From contig URWP01000016.1 of NCBI GenBank assembly GCA_900551645.1, forward strand, positions 1-22,908: a DNA stretch of 22,908 bases, read 5' to 3'. The notes beneath the pieces were generated by a model. The model worked only from the letters and a program-made list of their open reading frames with translations. It had not been told where the DNA came from and searched no databases. The position numbers were made by a program, and so were the translations under genes. The first letter of the stretch is position 1. The number at the start of each line of letters is the position of its first letter. This DNA comes from an uncultured Bacteroides sp. GTDB lineage: Bacteria; Bacteroidota; Bacteroidia; Bacteroidales; Bacteroidaceae. Positions 15,540-22,908 of the stretch are shown in pieces.

Positions 15540-17471
15540 TTATTCTGGTTTCTGTTCCAACCAAGTCAAATCAAACTGATAATGTAATCGGCTACTGACA
15601 ATATGTATAGTAGAATCAGGTGACTGTACACCTGCCATATAACCACGCGGTTCTGCGTGTGTGGCATCCATTTCGAAGTTTCCCGTCCAGGCTCCCCCGT
15701 TCAAGAAACGATATTTTCCATCAGTTAAAAGCTTTCTGACCGGCCAGGTCTTTCCTTCATCATACGAAATTGCCGCATAAAGTCCATATCCCCGGAAAGT
15801 AGTTCCGTCAGCACGCTGAAACAACATTCCCTTATCCCTTTCAGGTGTACGTTGCGGATGATCAGTAAATGAGACCAACAGGATAGGTCCTTCCCGCAAA
15901 CGCAACAAGACCAAGCGCTGTCCACCGTCTATCGGTGGAAAAGGAGAAGCCGAGTAGGTCCAAGTCTTTCCCCCATCCGAAGAAATACTCATCGGCATGT
16001 GCCTGGTACCATCTGCAGAAACAATCGTATTGCCACGTCCCAGCGCCATCCAACGCCCATCCTTCAGTTCTACCACTCCGGCATGTATACCGGCAATGGT
16101 ACTTCCTGTCATTCCTTCAGCAAATTCCGGTTTTGGAGTTCCATCCCATGGGTCAACCCATGTCTGTCCGCCGTCTTTACTCACCAGTACAGCTGCACCA
16201 TCATTTCCTTCCGGTCCGGCATCACAGGCCTGTACTATCCAACCTTTCGATGTACGGATAGTTCCTGAAATAACCTGATGTCGTTTGGTATGCTCAGGGG
16301 CTATAATCCGAGGAGCCGTCCACGTATATCCGTTATCACGACTAGTCCGCATCACAACCATCAGATTTTGCCAGTCACCGGCGGCTTCTACCCCATTGAA
16401 ATGATACAAAGTACCTTGGCTGTCATTAAAAACGGAACTTCCGGTCATGTTTCGGTCTGGAACCTTAAAAAATAAAGTAGCAGGTTCCCAAGCTGACGCT
16501 CCGGCTTTCAGGCGGGATTGCAACACCACCATTCCACGGCCGTTTTCCTGATTGGCCGAAAACCATATTGCCAACAAATCGCCGTTATCACACCAAGTAA
16601 TGGAAGGTTGATGGTTATGCCGATAAAAAGGAACATCAGGAAGCACCGGTTCAATGACAAAAGGAATCGGTTCACGGAAAAAACCTTTTCGGTCCTTAAC
16701 CGGGAAAGAAAGTTCAGACTGAACAACCCGGAAACCAGTCAGTGAATGTTTATCCTCCGGAAGCATGGCCATACGGTTCGCACTCCGCAGATACTGGACA
16801 GGCGTATGATGACTTCCGCCACGAGTTACACGATACATGCCGGTATCTGGCCCTTTCGGGTCTGTCTGATTATCGGCTGTATAAGGTGCATACCAGTCCA
16901 GACACCATTCTTCTACATTGCCATGCATATCATAAAGTCCGAAAGCGTTCGGCGTAGTCTGTCCTACCTTCAGGGAAACTGGTTTATAGTTTCGGGCAAT
17001 CACCTGATTCCGGCACATAGGCTCCGGCAAATAATCTCCTGTATAATAATCGGTATAGGTACCTGCCCTACAAGCGTATTCCCATTCTGCTTCGGTAGGT
17101 AAACGATAAGTTTTCCCCTCTTTTTTACTTAGCCAGTTACAAAAATCAACGGCATCCTGATAGGTTACATTCACTACCGCCTCATCGTCTCCCGTAGAAA
17201 TACCATCCTTTCCCCGCAATGCACGGTGTTCCGGGCGGAACAGTTCAAACTGCGCATTGGTTACTTCTGTCTTTCCCATCCTGAAGGCCTGTGAAATAGT
17301 AACCCGATGTACCGGTGCCTCGTCGAAATCCTCCCCTTCACCGATACTGCCCATATAGAAAGTACCCGCAGGAATTTCTACAGTTTCAATCAAGGATTGA
17401 GCATGTAAGAACCCTGGAGATATACCTAACACCCCCATAAGTCCCCAGATACCTAGCTGTATTTTTTTCAT
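15540..17471 (-). CDS. SUMF/FGE-like domain fused to a sialidase-like BNR beta-propeller, 643 aa
   Basis: Secreted two-domain protein with signal peptide cleaved near LHA|QS (24-25). Residues about 29-251 are a formylglycine-generating-enzyme/SUMF1-fold domain (Pfam FGE-sulfatase type): VEIPAGTFYMGS, MGKTEVTNAQFELF, RLPTEAEWEYACRAGT, FGLYDMHGNVEEWCLDWY, YRVTRGGSHHTPVQYLRSANR and TGFRVV. Residues about 270-640 form a sialidase-like propeller with four Asp-boxes: SRDNGYTW (377-384), SKDGGQTW (431-438), SSDGGKTW (497-504) and SYDEGKTW (569-576). The region after RGGS, where true FGEs carry the two catalytic cysteines, has none, and no sulfatase lies nearby, so formylglycine synthesis is unlikely. 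The usual sialidase RIP motif is not recognizable; YRHNHQPSITWCDNGDLLA stands near that place, as in BNR_2-type relatives of unassigned activity. First gene of the enzyme operon, upstream of two GH29 fucosidases. It could be a hydrolase, lyase or binding protein. Confidence 0.9.
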   Translation of the reverse strand: MKKIQLGIWGLMGVLGISPGFLHAQSLIETVEIPAGTFYMGSIGEGEDFDEAPVHRVTISQAFRMGKTEVTNAQFELFRPEHRALRGKDGISTGDDEAVVNVTYQDAVDFCNWLSKKEGKTYRLPTEAEWEYACRAGTYTDYYTGDYLPEPMCRNQVIARNYKPVSLKVGQTTPNAFGLYDMHGNVEEWCLDWYAPYTADNQTDPKGPDTGMYRVTRGGSHHTPVQYLRSANRMAMLPEDKHSLTGFRVVQSELSFPVKDRKGFFREPIPFVIEPVLPDVPFYRHNHQPSITWCDNGDLLAIWFSANQENGRGMVVLQSRLKAGASAWEPATLFFKVPDRNMTGSSVFNDSQGTLYHFNGVEAAGDWQNLMVVMRTSRDNGYTWTAPRIIAPEHTKRHQVISGTIRTSKGWIVQACDAGPEGNDGAAVLVSKDGGQTWVDPWDGTPKPEFAEGMTGSTIAGIHAGVVELKDGRWMALGRGNTIVSADGTRHMPMSISSDGGKTWTYSASPFPPIDGGQRLVLLRLREGPILLVSFTDHPQRTPERDKGMLFQRADGTTFRGYGLYAAISYDEGKTWPVRKLLTDGKYRFLNGGAWTGNFEMDATHAEPRGYMAGVQSPDSTIHIVSSRLHYQFDLTWLEQKPE

Positions 17472-17506
17472 AGCTGAACTATTTTTACCATTCTATAGAT
17501 TTTGTA

Positions 17507-17537
17507 CAAAGATAAATGTTTTGATAAAACAAACTAA
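17507..17537 (-). promoter_or_regulatory. Promoter of the SUMF-BNR/GH29/GH29/GH3 operon
   Basis: The minus strand has TATCTTTG (17514-17507), an exact Bacteroidetes -7 box with the same sequence as the GH92 promoter. About 19 bases upstream is TTAG (17537-17534), a three-of-four match to the -33 TTTG. The start would be near 17500, about 29 bases before the ATG. A palindrome TGTTTT-GAT-AAAACA (17517-17531) fills much of the spacer, and TTTGTACAAA (17501-17510) is a 10-bp palindrome overlapping the -7 edge. Either could be a regulator contact, although short AT-rich palindromes also arise by chance. Confidence 0.5.
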
Positions 17538-17718
17538 ATATATTTCAAAATCCTATCAATTTACAAGAGTTTAATTTTATTAGCCCCCAAAGGCTGTAAA
17601 AGCTATAATTCCAAATCACCGAACACTCTAATATATTTTCTGTAAAAACAAATCAAAATAAAGTTTCATTAACTTTAGTATCAAGCTAATATGAAATTAT
17701 CCTTTAGCTTTATAACAA

Positions 17719-17751
17719 ACAACTCCGGCACAAAGAAGTTACCGGAGTTGT
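17719..17751 (-). terminator. Hairpin, probable terminator after the first SusC/SusD pair
   Basis: Read on the minus strand, ACAACTCCGG (17751-17742) pairs perfectly with CCGGAGTTGT (17728-17719) around a 13-base loop, 26 bases past the SusD stop. The following tract, TTTGTTATAAA counting the last base of the stem, is only moderately T-rich. It may therefore be a leaky terminator or a 3'-end stabilizing hairpin that lets some transcription reach the enzyme genes downstream. Confidence 0.65.
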
Positions 17752-17777
17752 CTATACAATTTACTGATTAAAAATTA

Positions 17778-19496
17778 TCACTTAACCAATTTATAATATG
17801 TCTTCTTAGACCAGAACAAATTAGTATAATAACCAGTAGATTCATCGTAATTCTTAGAAATAGCAGCCTGACAGTTTTCACTATTATAACTCAACTCGTC
17901 ACTTGGATAAGGCAAACGATTCGGGGGAGTCGGATAGTTAGAAACCTGATTATCGGTAGCAAATGAAACTTCCGGATAACCTGTACGACGTACAACATTC
18001 CAAGCTTCCAACTCATTCATAAAGCTGAAATTAATCCATAACTGGGTACAAACAACCTCTTGAGTCGGCTTCCAGATATTCTCAATATAAGCAGCAATTT
18101 CAGCATCTGTCGGTTTCACCAATGTACGGAAACCATTATAGCTGTCGTTTCCTTCCTTATAAAGTGTACTGTTTTCCTTCATATCCCAATAATACTCAAC
18201 AGACTGTGTAACACCTTTCACGAAGTTAGATTTAGCAGTAGCTTCATTTTGAGCTACACCATAACCCATCAGGTAAGCTTCGGCTTTACTCAGACTTACT
18301 TCTGCAGCATTAATCCACAGACTCATAATGTTCTCATTACCTTGGTAAGTATCCCAACCAGCTACAGCCTGAGAGTCAATCTTACAGTAATAATTAGCAG
18401 AAGATATACCTCTCTTAATATATTCCTGTCTCTTCTGATCACTCAAGTTAGTGATTTCAGCATTTGTCATGTTAATATCAAAAGCGATGTACTCACCGTC
18501 AGGATTACAATCATACATGGCCTGTAGACGTGGGTCGGTATTAGCATCAGGAATACCGTTTGCCGGTACATTCATAGCAGTCAACATAGTCTGAGAACCA
18601 GCTCCATAGTCACCCGTATGAAGTGCCTGCGACAAACTCTTACCAAAGTTAAAAGTATCAGTCTGTGTATCCGCAGTAACACCCATATTCTCTGAATTTT
18701 CTTCAATCAAAGGATATTTGGTCGGATTATTCAGAATTTCAGCAATTGCATTGTGTGCTTCAGTTGTACAATCACCAGCTGTTGCCAAATGAAGTGCAAT
18801 ACGCAAACGCAAAGAGTTTACGTATTTCTGCCAAAGAATCGGATCTCCTGCTGCTGTTGAAAAATCCTGACGGGCCAAAGTATTAAGACCTGCTGCATTA
18901 ACATTACCACTCGCAAAGTAATCACCCACTTCTTTTAAATCAGTCAAAATCTGTTTATAGAGTTCAACATCGTCATCATAAACACATTTTTGCTTTGCCG
19001 CATCATACTGGCCATCCATCCACAAAGTACCTGCTCCGTTAAAAGGAACATCTCCGAACAGAGACAACATCTCATGAAGCTGTGCTTCTACCAAAGTACG
19101 AGCCAAATAAACAAATACCAGATTTGCCGGTTTTTCTTCTTCAGCCAGATTTTCATAAGTATGTTCCAACAGACGATATTGAGTTACCATATCGTAGAAA
19201 TCTTTCCAACGGGTATTGAAATAACCTTCCGTAGCACCCATAAAACGACCTCTGTTATTACTATCCCCGATTACACCGGAAAAAGTACCTGATGTAGTAG
19301 ACTGTGTATAATAGCGGTAATATTGAAGGTTCATCCAAGCATTACCTTTATACATTACACCGGTGAACACTTGTGGTACACCTACAGTTGTTGTCGTGGA
19401 AGGGTCTACGTATTTATCATCATAATCTGCATCAGAACATGACGTAACTGATAGCATGGCCATTCCCACAAAAAACAATGAAAATATCTTTTTCAT
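17778..19496 (-). CDS. SusD-like (SusD-like_2 type) surface lipoprotein, 572 aa
   Basis: Partner of the upstream SusC-like transporter, expected to bind glycan at the cell surface. The start MKKIFSLFFVGMAMLSVTSC has a lipobox (VTSC, Cys 20), and the next residues SDADYDDKYVDP are strongly acidic, which fits surface export of Bacteroidetes lipoproteins. The body shows LARTLVEAQLHEMLSLFGDVPFNGA, SLRLRIALHLATAG, ISLSKAEAYLMGYG-like helices (seen as AAEVSLSKAEAYLMGYG) and the C-terminal LEAWNVVRRTGYPE followed by NRLPYPSDELSYN. These features match the SusD-like_2 branch, not the classic SusD_RagB branch of the other pair in this window. The start codon is 35 bases after the SusC stop. Length is normal and no break is seen. 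The ligand is unknown. Confidence 0.93.
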   Translation of the reverse strand: MKKIFSLFFVGMAMLSVTSCSDADYDDKYVDPSTTTTVGVPQVFTGVMYKGNAWMNLQYYRYYTQSTTSGTFSGVIGDSNNRGRFMGATEGYFNTRWKDFYDMVTQYRLLEHTYENLAEEEKPANLVFVYLARTLVEAQLHEMLSLFGDVPFNGAGTLWMDGQYDAAKQKCVYDDDVELYKQILTDLKEVGDYFASGNVNAAGLNTLARQDFSTAAGDPILWQKYVNSLRLRIALHLATAGDCTTEAHNAIAEILNNPTKYPLIEENSENMGVTADTQTDTFNFGKSLSQALHTGDYGAGSQTMLTAMNVPANGIPDANTDPRLQAMYDCNPDGEYIAFDINMTNAEITNLSDQKRQEYIKRGISSANYYCKIDSQAVAGWDTYQGNENIMSLWINAAEVSLSKAEAYLMGYGVAQNEATAKSNFVKGVTQSVEYYWDMKENSTLYKEGNDSYNGFRTLVKPTDAEIAAYIENIWKPTQEVVCTQLWINFSFMNELEAWNVVRRTGYPEVSFATDNQVSNYPTPPNRLPYPSDELSYNSENCQAAISKNYDESTGYYTNLFWSKKTYYKLVK

Positions 19497-19531
19497 AAAT
19501 TTTCTTTTTAATTGATTGCGATAAATAGAAA

Positions 19532-22500
19532 TTAGAAACTAGCACGGAGTGAGAAACCAAATGTACGGGCACTAGCAGTAGAACCACCTACCTGAGCTTG
19601 GTAAATCCAGTTCGTTGCATCAGATGTTTCTGAATCGAACAACTTCAATGTACGATAGATATAGAACGGGTTACGAACAAATCCAGAAATTGTCAGTCTG
19701 TTGCAGGCAAATTTCTTAGTTATAGAAGTTGGCAAAGTATAAGCCAAACTGATTTCACGACATTTTACATAAGTATTCTTCTGAATTGCATCCGCATAAG
19801 ACTGGCTGGCGCCTGTACCCCAACCATACATATTGTCATTAGCTTCAAACTGAGTAACTACGATATCATTCGGAGTGCCATCTTCTTTTACACCCGGAAG
19901 AATCAAACCGTTGTCCCACAGATAATGACCGTTATATTTATCACCACGCTTATAAGTAGCTGCAACCTGAGCTGCTTCAGCTGCGCTCAATACATGGATA
20001 GAAGCCTTATCTGAAACATCTTCTGTATCACTGTAATAGAATACACCGCCTGTAGAATAGTCACGTACACCCACTGCATCAGTAATGTTACCAGCATCCA
20101 TCATATACTGCCACGGTAAGTTCAATACATCACCACCGATACGGAAATCAAATGACATATCCAACGTAAAGTTCTTGTAACTCAAGCTAGTACCAAAACC
20201 TCCAGTGAACTTAGGCATGGCATTACCCACTTTGTGACGTTCTGTCTTATCAGCAATGTAAAGACCGTTGCTACCTACAATATAATTACCTTTATCATCG
20301 GTTTTCCAAGTATAGGTATACCAGTCACCCATAGATTCACCGACGTGTGATTCAAGTACTGCAGCATCTCCATCGGTTCCAAAATGTTTCAAAACGTCCA
20401 GACCATCGGCCAATTCCTTCACGGTATTCTTGTTCCAGGCCACGTTAGCACGCAAATCCCATCTCCAGTCTTTATTTTCAAACGGTGTACCATATACATT
20501 TAATTCAACACCTTTATTGGACAACTCACCGACATTCATCAACATACTCTGCGCACCCATAGAAGCCGCACTGGTAGTAGAAAGAATCTGGTCTTTGATA
20601 TCATTGTAATAGAAGTTAAATTCCATACCCAAACGGTTATTGAAGAACTTATTTTCAATACCGACTTCAAATTCATGCTTAGTTTCCGGCTTGATGTTTT
20701 CATTACCGATAGCTGTAGGTACATAGTTGTATGTATAAACAGTTGACCGTGTCAAAGAGGCTTGGTTATAAACCATATTTGCCAAGTAAACTTCAGGAGC
20801 ATTACCTACGATACCATAAGAAAAACGGATTTTACCGTAGTTCCACCAGCTCGGATTCTTATCTTTCAACAGTTCTGTATAAAGGATACTCAAACTTGCA
20901 GATGGATACCAGAATGAGTTATTTCCATGTTTCAAAGTAGAAGTCTTTTCCTGACGGATTGAACCTTCTACAAATCCCCAACCATCATATCCATAACTTG
21001 CTGTCAAGAAACCACCGGTCTTAAGCAGACTGATTCTATCCATGCTAGCATTCTTGGTACCTACAGAAGCATTCAAATCAAACCAGTTCTCCTGAGTCAA
21101 ACCTAAACTGGTGCTGACACTTGATTCATAGTAAGTTTCCTGACGTGCATTCCAACCCAAGTTGGCTGTAATATTGTGTTTCTCACCGAATGTCTTATCG
21201 AACATCAACATAATATCACCGTAGACAATGGAATATTGACTATTAGTCAAACCGTAAGAGTCAGTATACTGACCATTGGTAGAGAAAACCTGAGCATTTT
21301 CTGCACTGTTCTTATTTTCAATCTTATCAATTGTCAAGTCCGTAGCGATACGACCGCTCAAGGTCAATCCAGGAATAATAGTCCAAGTCGGGTTTACAGA
21401 ACCAATGAAACGCTGGTGATCTTCTTCCTGAGTCTTACCGAAAATGTTCCAGAAATATTCACTCATCAATGAAGTAGAACCCATCGGAGTATACAAGAAC
21501 TGTTCATCTGGAGTCATCGTATTAGCAGTACCACTATTCACAGCAGCAATACTATTCAAATAACCCAAACTAGTCACAGTATGATCACGAATGTAAGCAA
21601 CATCTGTAAATCCACCGAACATACCAGAGTAGTTATTTGTCAAACGGCTGATACGGTAAGCACGGTTCTTAATGTACTGGTTAGTATATGTAGCTGTATA
21701 ATTCAATTTGATATTCTTAGTAACATCAAATGTACCGTTCAAATTAAAGTTATGCTTGTGGTTGTTTGAATTATACTGCATAGCTTCTACATTATTATAA
21801 GTATATGAGAAGCGAACATTGTTACGTTCCGTACTGTTGGTCAACGAAAGATTATATGTCTGATTGATACCTGTACGGAAGACATCAGCCCACTGGTTGT
21901 GGTCAATCGGTGTAAACGCACGCTGCTTGCCATCGAAATAAGTCACTGTCTTATTAGCATCATACTTAGCGCCCCAAGAATAATACGTTTCACGGTTTGG
22001 AGTCGTAATAGGATTACCGTTCAAGTCAACCATAGTTGTACGGAAACCGGTCAAAGCCTGCGAGTCTGAATTACTACCAATACCCCAGTTATCATAACCA
22101 GGACCGTATTCCTTCTGAATTTCAGGCATATAAGCTACTTTATCAAAACTTACATTCGCGCTGAAATCAACCTGTGTACCGGAACCTTTCTTTCCTTTCT
22201 TGGTCGTAATCATCACAACGCCGTTGGCAGCTTCAGAACCATACAATGCAGAAGCGGCCGCACCCTTCAAGATGGAGATATTTTCAATATCCTCCGGGTT
22301 GATATCTACAATACCGTTGGATTCGATACGCTGGCTTCCCCAATAATCACTGTTGTTTGCATTACCGTTATGGATAGGCACACCATCCATAATGATCAAC
22401 GGCTGTGTATTACCTGTAATAGAAGAAAGACCACGTACAGAAATTGATACAGAAGAAGTACCTCCACCCGGAGCCGACTGAATACGAACACCTGTAGCCT

Positions 22501-22908
22501 TACCATAAAGTCCGCTGGCAAGTGTGGAACCACCTGTTCGGGTCAAATCGTCTGACGAAACGGTACTTACTGCATAACCCAACTTCTTAGCATCCTTCTT
22601 GATACCCAAAGCTGTTACAACGACTTCTTCCAACTTCTGTGTATCATCCTGTAAAGTCACATTGATAGGTTGGCCATCAAAAGTAACCTCCATAGTTTGG
22701 TAACCCACGAAAGAAATCTGAATAACATCCCCCTTCTTAACACCTGACAAAGAGAAATCACCATCCAATCCGGTAATTGTACCATTAGTGGTCCCTTTTA
22801 CTACAACTGATGCACCGATAACCGTTTCTCCGGTTGCATCTTTCACAATACCTGTACAAGTAGAAGTTTGCTGTACACTTTTAGTTGCATCCACTTCAGG
22901 CACAGCTA
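19532..22908 (-). CDS. SusC-like TonB-linked outer-membrane transporter, 5' end beyond the right edge
   Basis: About 1124 residues are visible; the true start lies outside the window. The GTG at 22903-22901 is an internal Val: the frame stays open to the edge, and the visible AVPEVDATK matches residues 27-33 of the complete SusC here (AVPEVDATRG), so roughly 26 signal-peptide residues are missing. A carboxypeptidase-D regulatory-like domain comes first, then the TonB-box region KLEEVVVTALGIKKDAKKLGY. The plug follows with VSSDDLTRTGGSTLASGLYGK, VRGLSS, LIIMDGVPI, IENISILKGAAASALYG and GVVMITTKKG. The barrel ends in FGFSLRASF. The VVTALGIKK-type plug is a different SusC subtype from the VVVGYGTQKK protein at 6824-10063, which agrees with its different SusD partner. 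It would import oligosaccharides across the outer membrane. Confidence 0.96.
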   Translation of the reverse strand, partial: AVPEVDATKSVQQTSTCTGIVKDATGETVIGASVVVKGTTNGTITGLDGDFSLSGVKKGDVIQISFVGYQTMEVTFDGQPINVTLQDDTQKLEEVVVTALGIKKDAKKLGYAVSTVSSDDLTRTGGSTLASGLYGKATGVRIQSAPGGGTSSVSISVRGLSSITGNTQPLIIMDGVPIHNGNANNSDYWGSQRIESNGIVDINPEDIENISILKGAAASALYGSEAANGVVMITTKKGKKGSGTQVDFSANVSFDKVAYMPEIQKEYGPGYDNWGIGSNSDSQALTGFRTTMVDLNGNPITTPNRETYYSWGAKYDANKTVTYFDGKQRAFTPIDHNQWADVFRTGINQTYNLSLTNSTERNNVRFSYTYNNVEAMQYNSNNHKHNFNLNGTFDVTKNIKLNYTATYTNQYIKNRAYRISRLTNNYSGMFGGFTDVAYIRDHTVTSLGYLNSIAAVNSGTANTMTPDEQFLYTPMGSTSLMSEYFWNIFGKTQEEDHQRFIGSVNPTWTIIPGLTLSGRIATDLTIDKIENKNSAENAQVFSTNGQYTDSYGLTNSQYSIVYGDIMLMFDKTFGEKHNITANLGWNARQETYYESSVSTSLGLTQENWFDLNASVGTKNASMDRISLLKTGGFLTASYGYDGWGFVEGSIRQEKTSTLKHGNNSFWYPSASLSILYTELLKDKNPSWWNYGKIRFSYGIVGNAPEVYLANMVYNQASLTRSTVYTYNYVPTAIGNENIKPETKHEFEVGIENKFFNNRLGMEFNFYYNDIKDQILSTTSAASMGAQSMLMNVGELSNKGVELNVYGTPFENKDWRWDLRANVAWNKNTVKELADGLDVLKHFGTDGDAAVLESHVGESMGDWYTYTWKTDDKGNYIVGSNGLYIADKTERHKVGNAMPKFTGGFGTSLSYKNFTLDMSFDFRIGGDVLNLPWQYMMDAGNITDAVGVRDYSTGGVFYYSDTEDVSDKASIHVLSAAEAAQVAATYKRGDKYNGHYLWDNGLILPGVKEDGTPNDIVVTQFEANDNMYGWGTGASQSYADAIQKNTYVKCREISLAYTLPTSITKKFACNRLTISGFVRNPFYIYRTLKLFDSETSDATNWIYQAQVGGSTASARTFGFSLRASF

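Larger units (their letters stand above)
17472..17777. other. 306-base intergenic region between SusD and the enzyme operon
   Basis: This AT-rich gap holds the -7 box and spacer palindrome of the enzyme operon at its left end and a hairpin at 17719-17751 at its right end. In the central part, about 17540-17715, I see no ORF with coding character, no RNA gene I recognize and no long repeat. Confidence 0.6.

Noticed and set aside
15540..17471. Annotation as a sulfatase-maturating formylglycine-generating enzyme
   Set aside because: The expected catalytic cysteines after RGGS are absent, the protein is secreted with a propeller fused to it, and no sulfatase is encoded in the window.
22901..22903. 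GTG as the start codon of the right-hand SusC gene
   Set aside because: The frame continues to the window edge and matches the interior AVPEVDAT of the complete SusC; a start here would leave no signal peptide for an outer-membrane protein.
1..22908. Insertion sequences, CRISPR arrays, tRNA or rRNA genes, phage genes
   Set aside because: I found no transposase, spaced repeat array, tRNA-like cloverleaf or rRNA segment; nearly all sequence is accounted for by the PUL genes and three short intergenic regions.

Overview
The window carries twelve genes (two of them cut by the window ends), all on the minus strand, and reads as a large polysaccharide-utilization locus (PUL) of a gut-type Bacteroidales bacterium, most like Bacteroides or Phocaeicola. 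The grounds are two SusC/SusD outer-membrane pairs, Bacteroidales lipoprotein and A|Q signal peptides, several glycoside hydrolases of Bacteroidetes type, and promoters of the TAnnTTTG (-7) type. The genus is an inference; nothing in the window fixes the species.

Read in the direction of transcription (right to left) there appear to be four transcription units. Unit 1 (22908-17778) is a SusC-like transporter, cut at its 5' end, and a SusD-like lipoprotein of the SusD-like_2 kind, followed by a hairpin. Unit 2 (17471-10359) encodes a two-domain protein (sulfatase-modifying-factor fold plus sialidase-like BNR propeller), two tandem GH29 alpha-L-fucosidases and a GH3 beta-glycosidase; it has its own -7 box upstream and a strong intrinsic terminator downstream. 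Unit 3 (10063-5043) is a second SusC/SusD pair, with a -7 box, a roughly 120-base leader and a terminator. Unit 4 (4791 to beyond base 1) encodes three GH92 alpha-mannosidases in a row, the third cut by the left edge; it has the best promoter of the window and a 10-bp inverted repeat flanking its -33 box.

Functionally, the two SusC/D pairs would bind and import oligosaccharides. The GH92, GH29 and GH3 enzymes would then remove mannose, fucose and a beta-linked sugar one at a time. A fucosylated, mannose-containing glycan such as an N-glycan is the simplest substrate guess. No endo-acting enzyme, sulfatase, SusE/F-like protein or regulator (HTCS, SusR or ECF sigma/anti-sigma) is present here, so the locus probably extends beyond both ends.

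The most unusual gene is the SUMF-BNR fusion at 15540-17471. Its SUMF half lacks the cysteines needed for formylglycine generation, and its propeller half has four Asp-boxes but no recognizable sialidase RIP motif, so its activity cannot be read from either family name.
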